DNA of 64,000 bases from Collybiopsis luxurians FD-317 M1 (GCA_000827265.1 KN834789.1:299523-363522); one strand, 5' to 3'. Positions 48,868-62,637 are shown, counted from the stretch's first letter. Numbers and translations: made by a program. Notes: a model not told the origin generated them from the letters alone.

Positions 48868-49628
48868 AAAATTTATTGAGTGATGGTCAAGTCTTTGTAT
48901 ACCCTGGATACCCGATGCAATTGACATACTACTCTACTTGGTCCTATGTGCACACCATCTGTATGAGAAGCCGAGAAACATTTTTGGCGGCGTCGGACCA
49001 TAGAAAGTGGTCGTGCGGAAAGGGTTTAAATAGGCACCGAAAATCACCTTATGCTTCCGTCGTCCATCAGATCTTTAGATATCGACGACCATAATTCTGA
49101 TCGGTCTCCACATGTTGGTGTTGGTAGTATGTGCAGTCAAGTGAAGGATGTGATAGGTGTGATGCGTAGCAAGTCTCCGAAAAAAAGTCAAGCAGCCAAC
49201 AAACGAGGTCAAGAGATGGAACCAGTGTTTGTTCAGGTCCACAGTTGTCAATCTTAGACTGTCGATCATCTAGAATCGACGACGGTTGCTTGTTCTAATG
49301 ATGCATTGCCCAAAAAGATGTTATCAATTCCAGGTGCATTGGAGCATTTATGCAACGAAAAGGACAAGTTACAAGGCAGTCTGTAGCTCAAAGTAGTACG
49401 TACGAATTGAAAAACCTAAAGGATTTATGTAGAATATAATTTGGGCTGCCAAGAAAATGACGGGACAACAAAAATGGAAACGGAATCAAATCATGGGGAA
49501 GCGGCGGGGTGCGGCTTTGTGCGGTCTAACCTCGCCGAGTGGATTGTAAAAAATTCAAGACATTTATTCACCCTTTTTACTTCCCAGTCTTTTCTTCTCT
49601 TTCATTCTGTCCCTCACTTCACACCGCA
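48868..49628. other. intergenic region, 760 bp, upstream of AGS1
   Basis: Holds the 3-prime end of the kinase gene and the AGS1 promoter. Just before the start, a CT-rich stretch (about 49565-49625) resembles fungal transcription start regions. No coding or RNA feature was recognised. Confidence 0.5.
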
Positions 49629-52600
49629 ATGCGGTTCCAAACCGCCTTGATTTCTGTCCTTTCTCTATTATCTTCCTTAGTCTCTGCTTCCCCCTATAGA
49701 GATGAAATAGCTTCCTGGAATCTCAACACCAACAAGGACGCTACAGACCCCACCCAGTATTCCACAACTCGAAAGAATACAACTTACACCCAGTCTCCAG
49801 AAAATTGGCGCGCTTTACCAGTCTACACTATCCTTCTCGATAAATTCGCTGATGGCGACCCCTCCAACAATGATTTCTTCGGTTCAATGTACGAAAGTGA
49901 CTGGCGTGAAACTCAGCTTCGTTTCGGCGGTGATCTCAAAGGTCTGGTTGCGCGACTTGACTACCTGCAGGGCATGGGCATCAAGGTCATCTTCATTTCT
50001 GGTACTCCTTTCTTGAACATGCTATGGCAGGCCGACAGTGAGCATGAGGTTTAATTCCAACTCGCCTCGCCGGACCTAATTTCACAACCCAGGTTATTCG
50101 CCTCTCGATTTCACTGTCCTTGACCCTCATTGGGGCACTTGGGATGACTGGGTCGAAACCATTGACCAAATTCATGCTCGCGGTATGTACCTTATGGCCG
50201 ATTTCACGGTCGGCACAATGGGTGATCTTATTGGTTTCGATGGGTAAGTCATGCATCAAATTATCTCTCAGCAACTGAACTAATCTTAACATACTTCAGT
50301 TTCATCAATTCTACCGCCCCATTCGACTTGAACGAATATGATGGTGTCTGGAAGCACCCTGATTTGGCCCCTTGGAACTTCACTGAATATAAAGACTTTC
50401 AGGTTCGAATGCACTCTCCGTGCATTACAATTATGCTTTTCTGATTCATTCTACAGATCAGCAATGTCCGCAACGACTCTTGCCAGACCCCAAATTTTTG
50501 GCTCGATGATGCGACTACCGTTACCGTCGATACGAATGGCTGTCTTGACTCTGATTTCGACCAGTATGGTGACATGGAGGCATTCGGAGTCCATCCTGAC
50601 TGTACGAGCTTCAATATATTCTGAAATACATATTTCTAACTTACCCTGCTCTCAGGGCAACGTCAGCTTTCCAAGTTCGCTTCGGTTCAGGATCGTTTAC
50701 GGGAATGGAAGCCCTCGGTAATGGATAAGCTTACACACTTTTCTTGCCTTGCGATCACAGCTCTTGACATTGACGCAATCCGTATCGACAAAGCCACTCA
50801 GGTTACAGTGGACGCTCTCGCGACTTGGGCGAGCAGTACTCGGGCATGCGCTAAGAACTTAGGAAAGAACAACTTTTTTATTCCCGGTGAAGTTACAGGT
50901 GGAAACACTTTTGGATCATTGTACATGTAAGATCACCCTTTCTCTTGTTCTGTTCCGTTCTAATATCTTAATACTTATCAGTGGTCGTGGCCGTACACCT
51001 ACAATGCTTCCTCCTGGTTTCCTTGCGGCAGCCAACGTAACTTCTAACATGTCGGAGTACTTTCTTCGCGACGCCCCTCTGAATGCTCTCGATGGCGTCG
51101 CCTTCCACTACTCCATCTATCGATCACTCACTCGTTTCCTTGGGATGGATGGTAATCTTCAAGTGGCCTATGATGTCGATGTTAACTTCGTCACAGCCTG
51201 GAATCAGATCTTTGTCACCAACGACTTTGTCAATTCTCAGAACGGAACTGTGGACCCGAGACATATGTATGGTACGAGTAATTTTGATGTCTTCCGCTGG
51301 CCTAGCCTGGAAAATGGGACTCAGAGGAGTGCGCTCGGTACCTTCATAACATCTTTGGTGATGCCTGGAATGGTTCTGGTGAGTTGCCGCGACGTCGCTG
51401 TCAAAACTCTATTAAAGATTTACCTTGTCAGTATTTCTATGGCGAGGAACAGAATATCTATATGTATGATACCGGCGCGTCCAATTACCTCTACGGGTAA
51501 GCAGATTTCGGATTTTTCTAACAGTGATTAGGCTTCTGACTGAATGCACCATAGACGCCAGGCTATGCCAAGTACCCAGGCTTGGAAACGACATGGTTGT
51601 TACAAGTTGGGTTCTACACAGTACTTTAACATGCCTCTCAACAAGGGTGCTCTTGGATGCTACGACGACTGGAATTCCCTGGACCATTTCGATCCTACCA
51701 TGGATTCTCGCCGTCTCTTCGCCCAATTCAATCATTTGCGAACTGTATATGGCGCTCTCCAGGATGGATTTAATTTGGTCCAACGCGGAAACTGGACTTA
51801 TTATATCGATCGCCCTGGATCCAATGGTTCGTCTACTGAAATGGGTTTGTGGTCCGTATCCCGTTCCGCCATAGACAATGTTCAGACTCTTGGGGGAACC
51901 TATCAAGATCAAGTATGGCTGCTGTATACCAACGAAAACTCCACGAAGACATGGAGTTACGACTGCAAGAATGATTCGTGGATATCTTCGCCATACGCCT
52001 CTGGGACCACTGTCAGGAATCTGTTTGCTCCATACGAGACGTATACGTTACAGGATTCCCTTTCGTCTTACAATAACGACAATCAGGCTCCTTGGTTTGG
52101 TTGTTTGGACTCGATCACCATGGCTCCGTACGGCTTCAAGGCGCTCGTTCCAGCAAACGAATGGACTGCCCCTCCCGTTGCCCTTACTGCCTTCACCCCT
52201 GGTCATGATGCACGCATTCTGGTTCATCCAGACGATGTCAACGCGACTACTGTGGACATTTCGCTCGAGTTCAACACAGAGATGCAATGTGACAGTGTCA
52301 CTGGCAGCATCTCATTGAGCATGTCCAGCTCTGTGAATGCATCTACACCCTCTATTTCCAATGTTAGCTGTGGTGCGCTTACGAACCCTGCGACTGGCAA
52401 CATCCCAGGAGTATCACAAACGCAATGGGTCTGGAACGCCACTTTAACCAACTTCCCTGATGGCATTTTGACTCTGACGGTCAATAATCCGTCCTCCTCG
52501 CAAGGAAATGGCACAGGGGTACGCTTTAGAATTTGCCGACTTTTCTTCATTTTCTCATTTGATTCGTTCACAGACGACAGACCATCTGCTATTAAGAAAA

Positions 52601-55600
52601 GGCACCTCTGGAAATGTCATGGTCTTTCCAGAAAATGACTACAACAGTAGCGCCCTCACTCAGTCTGATGGTAAATACCTGTTTACCCACTCCGCCTATG
52701 GCGCCGACAAGTTCCGTTACTCTTGGAACTATGGCCAGAACTGGACCAACTGGACCAACTGGGAGGATACTTCTACTATTGACACCTCGGCCTTCGATGG
52801 TACGAACCAATTTTGGGAAGGTAGTCATATCATGGTACAATGTAAGCCTTTCTTGAAGATTACCCCCGAGGTTTTCCTTACCTTTCGCCACACAGATTGG
52901 AGTCAGGCTGCTCTTTCCTCAAGTGCTACCGTTCACGCGGATTACGGATATTCTGGTCATCCGCGTCGAGTCCCTCAATTCCTTGCCCGTGGTCCCTTTA
53001 ACCAATGGGGTTTGGATCAGGGTCTTCCTCACCTAATGACTCAGAATTCAGATGGGAAGTGGGAGCTTCAGATTATGGCCCAGTGGCCAACGTATGTTCA
53101 ATTGAATGGTGAGCTCGGACATTATTCACGCGGACAGAAACTGACTCTCAATCTAGTATTCGGCTTCGATAACTACTACTATGGTGATACTGACGGTGAT
53201 GGTGTTCTCGATCGCTTACCTCCAAACACCGCGGCGCCTAATTATCTCAACATGTCGGCCCCGCCGTCTCCTCATCTTGCGTGGGCCTTGATCGTCGACG
53301 ACTCGACAATGACATGGTCTCTTACTCCTCGAGGTCAACAATCTGTCGGTGCGACCATGTATGCCCTTCTTCTGTCCATCCCTCTCTTTACTGGGACCCT
53401 CGCGGTTCTTGTGTTCATGTGGTCCTTCTACGGCATCAAGCACAACCAGTTCGGTGTGAAGAGCAAGCCCTCGCATTCCAATTACTTCCCCATTTTTGGT
53501 GCCCTCTCTCACAAAAAATCCAAGGGAGACCTCAGCGATGGTCATACTCCAGTATCCGAAAAACTTTTCGGTCATAAGCATAATACAGAGATAATCGGTT
53601 GGCCGGAAGACAAGAACAAGCGCCGAAAGGTATTGATTGCAACCTTGGAATACGAGATCATCGACTGGAAGCTCAAAGTGAAGATTGGTGGTCTCGGGGT
53701 GATGTCCAGTCTGATGGGTAAGGCAATGACGGATGTCGATTTAGTTTGGGTTGTACCCAAAGTCAAAGATTTGGAATATCCTCCTGGTGATCCCGCTGAG
53801 CCTATCGAAGTCATCATTTTCGGAGAACCGTATTTGATCGAGGTCGAGACGCATGTCCTGGATAACATCACCTACGTAATCTTGGACAGTCCCGTCTTCC
53901 GCGCCCAGACCAAGGCCGATCCTTATCCCGCCCGTATGGATGACCTCAGCTCCGCCATTTTCTATTCTACTTGGAATCAAGCCATTGCCGCCACGATCCG
54001 CCGCTTCCCTCTCATTGATATTTATCATGTCAACGACTATCATGGTGCTCTTGCTCCCATCTACCTTCTTCCCAAAGTCATTCCTGTCTGCCTTTCTCTT
54101 CACAATGCCGAGTTTCAGGGTCTCTGGCCCCTGCGTACCAAGGAGGAAATGAAGGAAGTCTGCTCCGCCTTCAATATCAGCAAAGAGCATTGTACGAAAT
54201 ATGTTCAGTTTGGAAATACATTCAATCTACTTCACGCTGCGGCCTCTTTTATCAGCGTTCATCAGAAGTCGGTCGGTGTCGCTGGTGTATCTGATAAATA
54301 CGGCAAGCGTAGCTGGGCACGCTATCCTGCTCTGTGGACCCTCAAGCACGTTGATTCCTTACCAAATCCGGATCCCAGTGATATCGCAGCACTAGACGAG
54401 AAACCGGTGGACACCCATAACGTACAGATTGATCAAGCTTCCGAAGCTGCTCGTCCGGAGATGAAGCGCCAGGCGCAAGAATGGGCCGGGATTAAGCAAG
54501 ATCCAAATTCCGATTTATTTGTGTTCGTCGGTCGCTGGTCGAAGCAAAAGGGTGTCGATCTCATTGCCGACGTTTTACCGTCATTGTAAGTGATTAAGCT
54601 CCCAATCTACCCGTTCCTGGTATGCTCACCGACTCTTTACAGATTGGATAAGCGTCCGAGTATACAGGTCATTTGTGTCGGTCCTGTCATCGACTTGTAT
54701 GGCCGCTTTGCTGCTGAAAAGCTCGCTCGACTCATGGAGCTCTATCCTGACCGGGTCTTTTCCAAGCCCGAGTTCACTGCTCTTCCTCCTTACCTATTCA
54801 GCGGAGCTGATTTTGCTCTGATCCCATCTCGTGACGAACCATTCGGTTTGGTAGCAGTTGAGTTTGGTAGAAAAGGCGCGCTCGGAGTAGGTAGTCGATT
54901 GGGTGGTCTTGGTTTGATGCCTGGTTGGGTAAGTGGTTATCTTAGGCCTGTCCTTCTATCAATGCTCACTGTTTCTCGCAGTGGTTCCCTGTGGAATCCA
55001 GTTCGACTGCTCACATGTTGTCTCAACTCACTAAAACTATCAAACTGGCGCTTAAATCGACTGAGGAAGAGCGAGCAATTCTTCGAGCTCGATCAGCAAT
55101 TCAACGTTTCCCCGTTGTTGAATGGCGTCAGCGTACAGAGGATTTCCACAAGCGTAGTATCGCCGCTAGCAGGAATCTAGCTGGCGTTAATGCTTGGAGG
55201 GAGTCAGATTGCACTACGGAGGGTGCCCGTCTCATGGCGGATACTGATGACTGGGACCCTGTTCACCAGGCACATCCTTCTCAACCTGAATGGGATAGAA
55301 GCAGTATGATTAGCAACAATAGCCCGATGCCCAGCCCGATGATTCCAAATAGCCCGGATACACTAACGCCTGGAAGTACCACCCGCCTTCATTTTCGAGG
55401 AAGCTCCTATGGGACAGATAACAGCGAGGCCGGAGATTACTTTTCCCATGGTCGCGAGGGTGAACAGAGCTATGTCGATTTTCTGGAGAAAGCTAATCGT
55501 ACAATTGCTCGAGATCATCGACAGGCTCCCGATCCTTTCATCGATGGCAATACCACTCCGACTCGTCCTTTTGGATCGCATTCCCGAGTATCCTCCGTTG

Positions 55601-57832
55601 AGTCGATTTCCACTATTGTGGACGAGAAATCGAATTCTCCTCTCAACAAAGCCATTGCTTCTGTAAGTGTTGATTTCAATATTTTCGTACTTCGGTTGAT
55701 GCTTGGAGTCTAGTTTACTGATTCGGACGGTGGGGTTGCTGCCGACTTCATTCAAAAATTGCAAAATCTCAACGCCAAAAATTCCGAGCATGAACTTTCC
55801 ATCGAGAAGTATCTCATGAAAAGCGAAGAAGCCTTCTTTGGAAAAGTTAAGAAGGACAAGTTATCAAGTGCAGCGAGTATTCGTTCATCTCAACGGGATT
55901 CTGTCTGGGGTACTCCAGATCCTTCTTTATACTCTTTACCCGCATGTTGGTCCTTAATTCTTCGCGCTGGAGTTAACATGAACTAAGCTTTTTCTGTTAG
56001 CTCCCAATGCCCAATCGGCATTTTCCCCAATGGACTATGAAGGCTCAATGCACCATGACGGACCTTTACCCGAATCTGTACCTATGACACGCCTGCAGAT
56101 TTTCCTTGCTCGTGAAATTAAGGGATGGCCACTGTACACCATTGTCATTGCTCTCGGTCAGGTCAGCCGCTTTTTTCTTTACAATATGGTCGTCATGCGA
56201 AAATGTCATTGATTGAATCTTAGATGTTGAGTGCGACCAGTTTCCAAATTACCCTTCTCACAGGAAGGAATTGGGAGGACAATCTCCAGCTTTATGTCCT
56301 TGGTGGTGTATTCTTGGCGGCTTCTGCCGTTTGGTATCCTCTGTTCCGTCTCAGACCCTCCATCTATGTGCTGTCCACGCCTTGGCTCTTTTTTGGCCTA
56401 GCGTTCCTACTGATCGGATTACCTTCAATTTCGAGTTCCATACATCCAGCTCATCACGTACTTTCTAATGTCGCAACGTGGTGTTATGCCGTCGCTTCCG
56501 CGGCTGGATTTTTGTTTTTCGGTCTCAACTTTGGCGAAGAAGCGGTGCGTATGGCCTGGATAATATCTTTCCGCTATTCTAAAAGGTTGAGTAGGGTGCC
56601 GCTACCGAAGTCTGGACATTCCGTGCCTGTATTGTTCAAGGGTCGCAGCAAGTCTGGGTCGCAGCGCTTTGGTACTGGGGTAACTCCTTGAATGGTCAGT
56701 CGGATGACTATATTCCTCCTTGGTATGTTAAAATGTTTTTTCACTATGAACTATCTAAAGCGTTTGCATAGGTGGATATGTCTCATCGTCTGGCCGTTGG
56801 CTATCGTAAGCTTCGTCTTCTTCTATCTCATGCTGTATGGACTACCCGGTGAGAATTGATATCTTCGTTGCTATGTCAGATGTACAATACTCACCTCGTA
56901 ATGCAGAGTATTACCGTCAAACTCCACCCAAGGTTCCACATTTTCTGCAAACCCTGTTCCGCAGACGATTGGTTCTTTGGTTCCTCGCATCCGAAATTTT
57001 GCGTGATTACTGGCTCAGCGGTGTAAGTCTGCTATTCGCTGCTCCATCCTTTTTGTCTAAAGTTTTTTTCGCAATTTAGCCGTATGGACGTAACTGGAGT
57101 TTCTTATGGGATGTTCATGTTCCCAAGTGGCAAATCCTCCTACTGGTTTTGACGTTCTTTGTTGTTGTATGGGGGATCATGCTTGCAGTTTTGACGCATT
57201 TTAGCAAAACTCACACATGGCTTCTTCCTGTCTTTGCGGTCGGGCTTGGTGCCCCAAGATGGTGCCAGGTACTCCTCAGTAATGCAATTGCGCTGAGTTG
57301 GATTCTGATGTCTTTCGTAGATGCTCTGGGGAACATCCTCTCTAGCATTGTACATTCCATGGGCTGGCAGGTCAGGTCCCTATCTTGGGCTGTCGCTCTG
57401 GCTCTGGCTTGGAGTACTCGACGCGGTGCAAGGTGTAGGTCTGGGTATGATTCTGCTGCAAACCCTTTCCCGGCTTCACGTTTGTGCGACACTGGCATTC
57501 TCTCAAATCATCGGGTCTGTATGTGTGATGATTGCGCGCGCTACAGCACCCAACGCCATTGGACCTAGCACTGTATTCCCTGACGCTGCAAAATGGGATT
57601 TCTCAACTGATGGATTGAAGGGTACGTCTGTTTGTCGCAGTTCTCAACACTCATCCTGAACTTCGGTGCTTAGGGAGTCCGATGGCAGAACCAATGTTCT
57701 GGCTTGCTCTCATCTGTCAACTCGTTATTGTAGTAGGATACTTCTGGTTCTACCGCAAAGAGCAGCTTTGTGCGTCTGAACTTTTCTCATTTCTCTCGCA
57801 TACTGACTCTGAGATACGCAGCGCGACCTTGA
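49629..57832 (+). CDS. AGS1: alpha-1,3-glucan synthase
   Basis: A complete gene of about 8.2 kb with many introns, encoding roughly 2,300 residues. It makes cell wall alpha-1,3-glucan at the plasma membrane. Three parts are seen. (1) A signal peptide ([20 protein letters not shown]) and an external GH13 amylase-like domain: [23 protein letters not shown] with the nucleophile Asp, and the acid/base Glu in PGEVTGG. (2) A membrane helix ([20 protein letters not shown]), then a cytosolic GT5 synthase with the ADP/UDP-glucose-binding KIGGLG and HVNDYHG motifs, and the [14 protein letters not shown] site. (3) After a disordered linker, about a dozen membrane helices, taken as the exporter, ending FYRKEQLSRP. 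The last 11 bases before the TGA form their own exon start at 57822. No lesions were seen. Confidence 0.95.
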
Positions 57833-58650
57833 CGCCTTTCAATCTCAGTCTCCGTATCGTTACGGATAGCAAAATTATACTCTCATTTGCTTATGAATCG
57901 GAATATTGTTTGATATATTACACTACGCCACAAAATTATTTGCCTTTTTTTCCGGACATCAAGGAAACCAGGTAGGCCCTCGCGGCAGGTTACTTTATAT
58001 TAGAGGGGTTATGGTCGTCCTTGTACATTGCTATCGGACTGTAAACTAGATTTGGATGTAGTACTATTCCTGTCAAGAGAAAGTGTCACTTTTTCAAACA
58101 CGGAGTTCGTTTGCAGCGTGTTGCATCAAACTCCATGATCGTGTCTTCAGCTATTCTGAAAAGACTATGTTGGAGCAGAGGTACCTTGTTAGGCAACCTA
58201 AGCCATATTTTGTACTACGTGGTATAGCCAACTCCGATGATTGGCAGGAAAAATTTCACCCTCGGACAATGAGCGCGACCCTCGACGTGACCGCGTCTGA
58301 AAACATGCGTACAGATTGATCCGTCGCTTACCCAAGGCAGGCTGAGCAATCTGGGCCCATAGGAAAGGTGCAGGACTTAATTGGCCGAAAACTTACAGCG
58401 GTCAATTTTGAAAATGGCGGAACTATCTAATGGACAATCAGTTTCTATTTCTCAGTTGGAACGTCGTTTCGGCGGCGCAGCGCAAAATATTTCACTGGAT
58501 TAACGATAGAAGTACAATGAATATAAAGCATATCTAGAATATCTGTGTACCTAATAAAGTCCTGGAATAGTAAGCGGCAATCGATGTCATGGTAAGTGGA
58601 TAGTAGCAGAGTCTGTTTTCATAAATCATCTGTCCATCTCCAGGTGTCGT
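57833..58650. other. intergenic region between convergent AGS1 and ferric reductase, 820 bp
   Basis: Convergent 3-prime ends. A plus ORF at 58083-58319 (78 residues, starts GTG) lacks any family signal, and no RNA gene was recognised. Confidence 0.5.
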
Positions 58651-61600
58651 TCAAAATTCAAATTCCTCAGACACTAGTTCAATATGTCCTCGACGGTCAC
58701 CTCTCCGAATACGACTAGGATTGATCTCGGAGGCAATTGCTTTTCGAACCATGGCGTTGAAGGATAAAGGACCGCAACCTAAAGATCAACAGGGATAAGT
58801 TTCATCGTTCAACAAGGGCCAAACTAATCTCACATGCAACAATGACAGACCCTCTGGCTGTCTCGACTTCCTCGTGAAGTATACGGTCCAATCTTGGTTT
58901 TCCAGGTCTAGCTTTCACTGAAACGGCCGCTACATCTCGCATTTCTTGACCTTCAACGATCAATCGAGGTCTTGCTCTATTGGAAGTAGGTGAATGATAC
59001 ATCTCGGTGCCATCGTCCGTGTGGAGATCCGAGATTGCCGTTGAAATGGCAGAGTACGGCTGTGAGTATCGTTTGGGTTGATTAGGGAGGTGCAAGGTGG
59101 ACGTGTCTAGCGCGGCAAGGCCGGCTAGTGGGGAAGGTTTGATGGGGGCATGAGTTGATTGTATAGGTGGAGAGCTGGGTCTGCTTATAGAACGAGGTGT
59201 GGATGGATCAGATTTTGGAGGAGATGACATTGGCTGAACGGGCGAACGAGTGGCAACGGAAGGTTGATTTTCTATAGTGGCGGTTGAGATAGGTGCAATT
59301 TCGGACACAGCAAAAGGTAAAGGGGAGGCAGATCGTGAGGAACTGGGACTAATCAGTCTTGGAGGATACTCTGTTGGTGAATAAAAGGACACAGGCCGCA
59401 TCCCAAGGTCGATGGATCCGTCTTCTGATCCTTGGGAGTCGAGGTATGCGAGCATAGCGGGATCAGGGCTTGAACGGTCCGAGCGTCGTGACATGCGACG
59501 ATGGGCAGAATCGCTGGCCTCCTCTAACGCCACAATTTGGTCTACATCCTGTTTTATATTAAGAATCCGAGACAGCTTCCTCGACTTTGCCCGAAGCTTT
59601 TTGCCTTGCTTCTGAACCTTTCGATTGAGCTGCCGTTCGCCGGGCAGTGATTCATCATTGTCGCCTTCAAACTCCGTTAGATTGAGAGTATAGTTCTCTC
59701 TCTCCGAAAGAGGTATCGAACTGATGTCGTTCTCTTCGTCCCCGAATTCACCTGTATAATAACTGAGGTCAACAAATGCGTCGTCGCCATCGCTATCGTA
59801 TAGCGCCGACCCCTCTGACGACGGCGGGTTGGAACGAGCGTAACTTGGATTCGGAGCCTGTAAACTTTCAGTCTGCGGTGCAGGAACATTTCGAGTCACC
59901 GGCGGCTTGAAATTCGTTACGAAAATGTCTACATCGAGTCCTGGGGATGGTATCATGGCCATACATCGCCGTAGGATGGATGCACACCATTGTATATGCG
60001 CTATCAAGTCAAAATAAAATGAGAAAGTAAATCTGCACACTGAAGAGATGTACTTGCCATATTCGCGAATCATCCAGACGAATTTGACACGACGTGTCCT
60101 GAACCCCTTGGAAGCCCACCCACCGGGTCGACCACCTAGATATTTTCCATCTCGCCCTGCGAGGCACAGACATACAAATTCAAGGATGGACAACCCGAAC
60201 GAAACTCCGGAGCCCGCTACGAATATTACGACGGTTGAATGCTCACCCCATCTGGCACGTACGGCACTGCCGAAAGGACCGTCTACGTACATCTTCAGTA
60301 ACACACCAGTAGATGGCATAACGGTACCATTGGGGAGTTTTTCTCCGGGATTGTGATGTTTGCGGTCATTGATCATGTTGGCGACGTGGTTCCACAGGTC
60401 TTTCGTCCATCCTGTCCGGCAGCGAACAAGAAACACGATGGCTCGTCCTGCTACTGAAGCCGCTTGTTCATCACAAATTGAGGCTAAAGACAGATGATCA
60501 GTAATCCTTCACGAAAGAAATTTGAGAAAAGTACCAGTGGTGAAGGGATGTGTAAGGAATCGTGATACCGAAGGGATGTTGATAAGGAAATGTTGACCTG
60601 GGGCCCAAGACAAAAAACCAGGAGTGATATAGGTCACTAATGAGATATCAGGACAGGAACATACACCAGAGGTTTAGAGTACTCACAACGAACCGTTGCA
60701 CCGGAAAGTAACTCTGCATGAGCGAATCCAGGGGGTGGGCTATACACGATAGCGGTGGCGGGAGCAAGTAAATTCCCGTCTGCGTAAGATGAGAACCCAG
60801 AATCAAGGTAGGGGGATGCAGGTGGATAGATTGAAGAGCCAGTCGAGTGTCGCCAGGGCTGTAAGGCCTGTGTCTCTGAATCATATGGTGTGGGCTGAAG
60901 TACAATGGAACCTGATTTTTCCTTTCCAAAAAAACCGTTCATCTGAAGCCACCAAGTAGCCCGCCACATACGCTCTGCGCACCATAGGCCTAGGGCAATA
61001 TAACACCAGATCGCGACAGGAGGGTGATGCATGGCCGACATGATTAGGGTCAAAGGGACGAGGATGATATGGGAAACGTAGAATATTTCGTAGTGTGCTT
61101 TTCGAATAAAGCGAGATGAACTAAAGATTAGAAGTGTTAACAGTCCAAATGCCTGCAAGTCGCATGAGTACTATAACTTGGGGAAAGAAAAAAAAAGAAC
61201 ATACAATCCACCCATAAATGAATTTTTCATACTGCCAGGCATATGTGTATCCAATATTCCCCGTTGTGGACCTCCGGTCAACCAACAATTGAACACTCCA
61301 TAGAACGACGTGCAGTAGGGTTATGAGCCAGATCAATCTGCCAGACCATCGATGCAGCCAAGCAAGTTTGTCAAAATAGAGCTGTGTCGTAAACGGGAGA
61401 GCAAAGAGGGCAAAGGGGGGAGCTTTGAGGGCGAAAAGCACACAAAGCGGCATTGAGGCAAACGCGATTAATCCTGTCCTTCCTCCCGAGGTCCACCAAG
61501 CTTTGTTGATAGTGCGTTGTGGTTGAAATTGATAAAACCAGGAAGGATCATAATTAATAGCTCTGGCTGAGAGACTGGAAGGGTCCAAGTCGAACAGAGG

Positions 61601-62008
61601 AAGATTCGGGGCTAAGTAATCAGGACCGACAAAGGACAAGAGGAACACGATGGTGGGCAAGGCAATGAGGGAAACAATTTGAGAGTTTGGAGGAAGGATG
61701 ACTGGGTTAATTTTCCTTCCTGTTCTCCTTGTACGTTCGAGAATAGACTTTCCTCTCCAGGTCTTTCTTCTTAAAGCCCATTTGCTCCAAGCTGCGCCGA
61801 TGAAGCCACCTCTACCGCCAGTAAGGTGTGCAATGGTGAATACAAGAACTACAATAGCGATACAAATCCAGAGAAGATAGGTGTAGACTCTCGAGTTATC
61901 GCTCATCATATGAGCGACCAGATAGGCTGTGACCCATTCTAGGTCATCGGTATAGGCAGGAAGTTGAGGATCTGAGGAAGAAGAGCGAGTAGCATGGTTT
62001 GCAGACAT
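58651..62008 (-). CDS. ferric reductase (FRE family), with long disordered insertion
   Basis: About seven exons, over 950 residues. It reduces extracellular Fe(III) or Cu(II) at the plasma membrane using cytosolic NADPH through FAD and two haems. The ferric reductase domain carries the haem-ligand His pairs in LHRWSGRLIWLITLLHVVLW and HYEIFYVSHIIL. The FAD site is HPFTTAS (after GQHFLINIPSVS), the NADPH site starts FVAGSGVSFGLS, and the last exon carries CCGPLSF. Between the NADPH-site strands (about 59870) and CCGP (about 58790) is an unusually long Ser/Pro/Asp-rich insertion of about 280-300 residues with a basic coiled segment. The C-terminus SEEFEF is a typical final acidic motif. The gene lies 179 bp from ATX1 on the same strand. 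Confidence 0.93.
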
Positions 62009-62089
62009 GAAAGTCTGAAAAGAAAGACGAAGGCTGGAACGACCTGGGCAACAGAGCCGCTGGTGACATCAAAGGGAATACCGCTAAAG

Positions 62090-62113
62090 CGCGACGGCCT
62101 CCGCGACGGCCTG
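62090..62113. repeat. 12-bp tandem repeat upstream of ferric reductase
   Basis: CGCGACGGCCTC is followed directly by CGCGACGGCCTG, one mismatch in 12, about 82-105 bp upstream of the ferric reductase ATG. Palindromic GGCC is in each unit. It could be a tandem transcription factor site or chance. Confidence 0.5.
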
Positions 62114-62187
62114 GGAACTCAGCTCATTACGAATATATGCACCCAGTGTATATTATACAACATCCAAAGAAAAACTTGTGTACTCTA

Positions 62188-62637
62188 TCATACTATAACT
62201 TCACCACCACTTCGGACCTGTCCACGACGCCCATTGAGCCCTCATCAAAATCATCAGTCAGCCTGGAAACTCACCTCTTTCCCGGTCTTCTTGATCTTTT
62301 CCAGGATGAAATCGTAGGATTTGGTGCTCTTGACAATTACCTCTTGCGAGGGCAAGTCGACTGAAAAGTCATTCACCTCTGCAAGAAATCAGCGACATTA
62401 TTTTGAGCGGCTTTCATGAGCACACACACCTCCAGCAGGCTTGGCCTTGTTCAAAACTCTGGTAACAGCACCAGAGCAACCTTCGCATGTCATCTATATC
62501 AAAATCTGAGCACCAGGGAACAAGGATGATCGACATGGTCACCTACCTTGACATCGAATTTGTAGGTGTGCTCAACTTCAGCCTAGTCACCAGTCAGTTT
62601 CAATGATTAGTCCGATCTCTCTCTCGACGCGCACCAT
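62188..62637 (-). CDS. ATX1: copper metallochaperone Atx1
   Basis: Five exons give 78 residues. Atx1 carries Cu(I) in the cytosol to the P-type ATPase Ccc2 in the secretory pathway, which loads Fet3-type multicopper ferroxidases. The metal site is MTCEGC (Cys16 and Cys19), and the C-terminal helix FILEKIKKTGKEVRSG matches the family almost exactly. The first coding exon is the ATG alone (donor GTGCGC), and the last exon adds VRSGGEVIV. Other introns fall after FDVK, after PAG and after GKE. It is the 5-prime neighbour of the ferric reductase on the same strand, an arrangement that suits iron and copper uptake. Confidence 0.95.
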
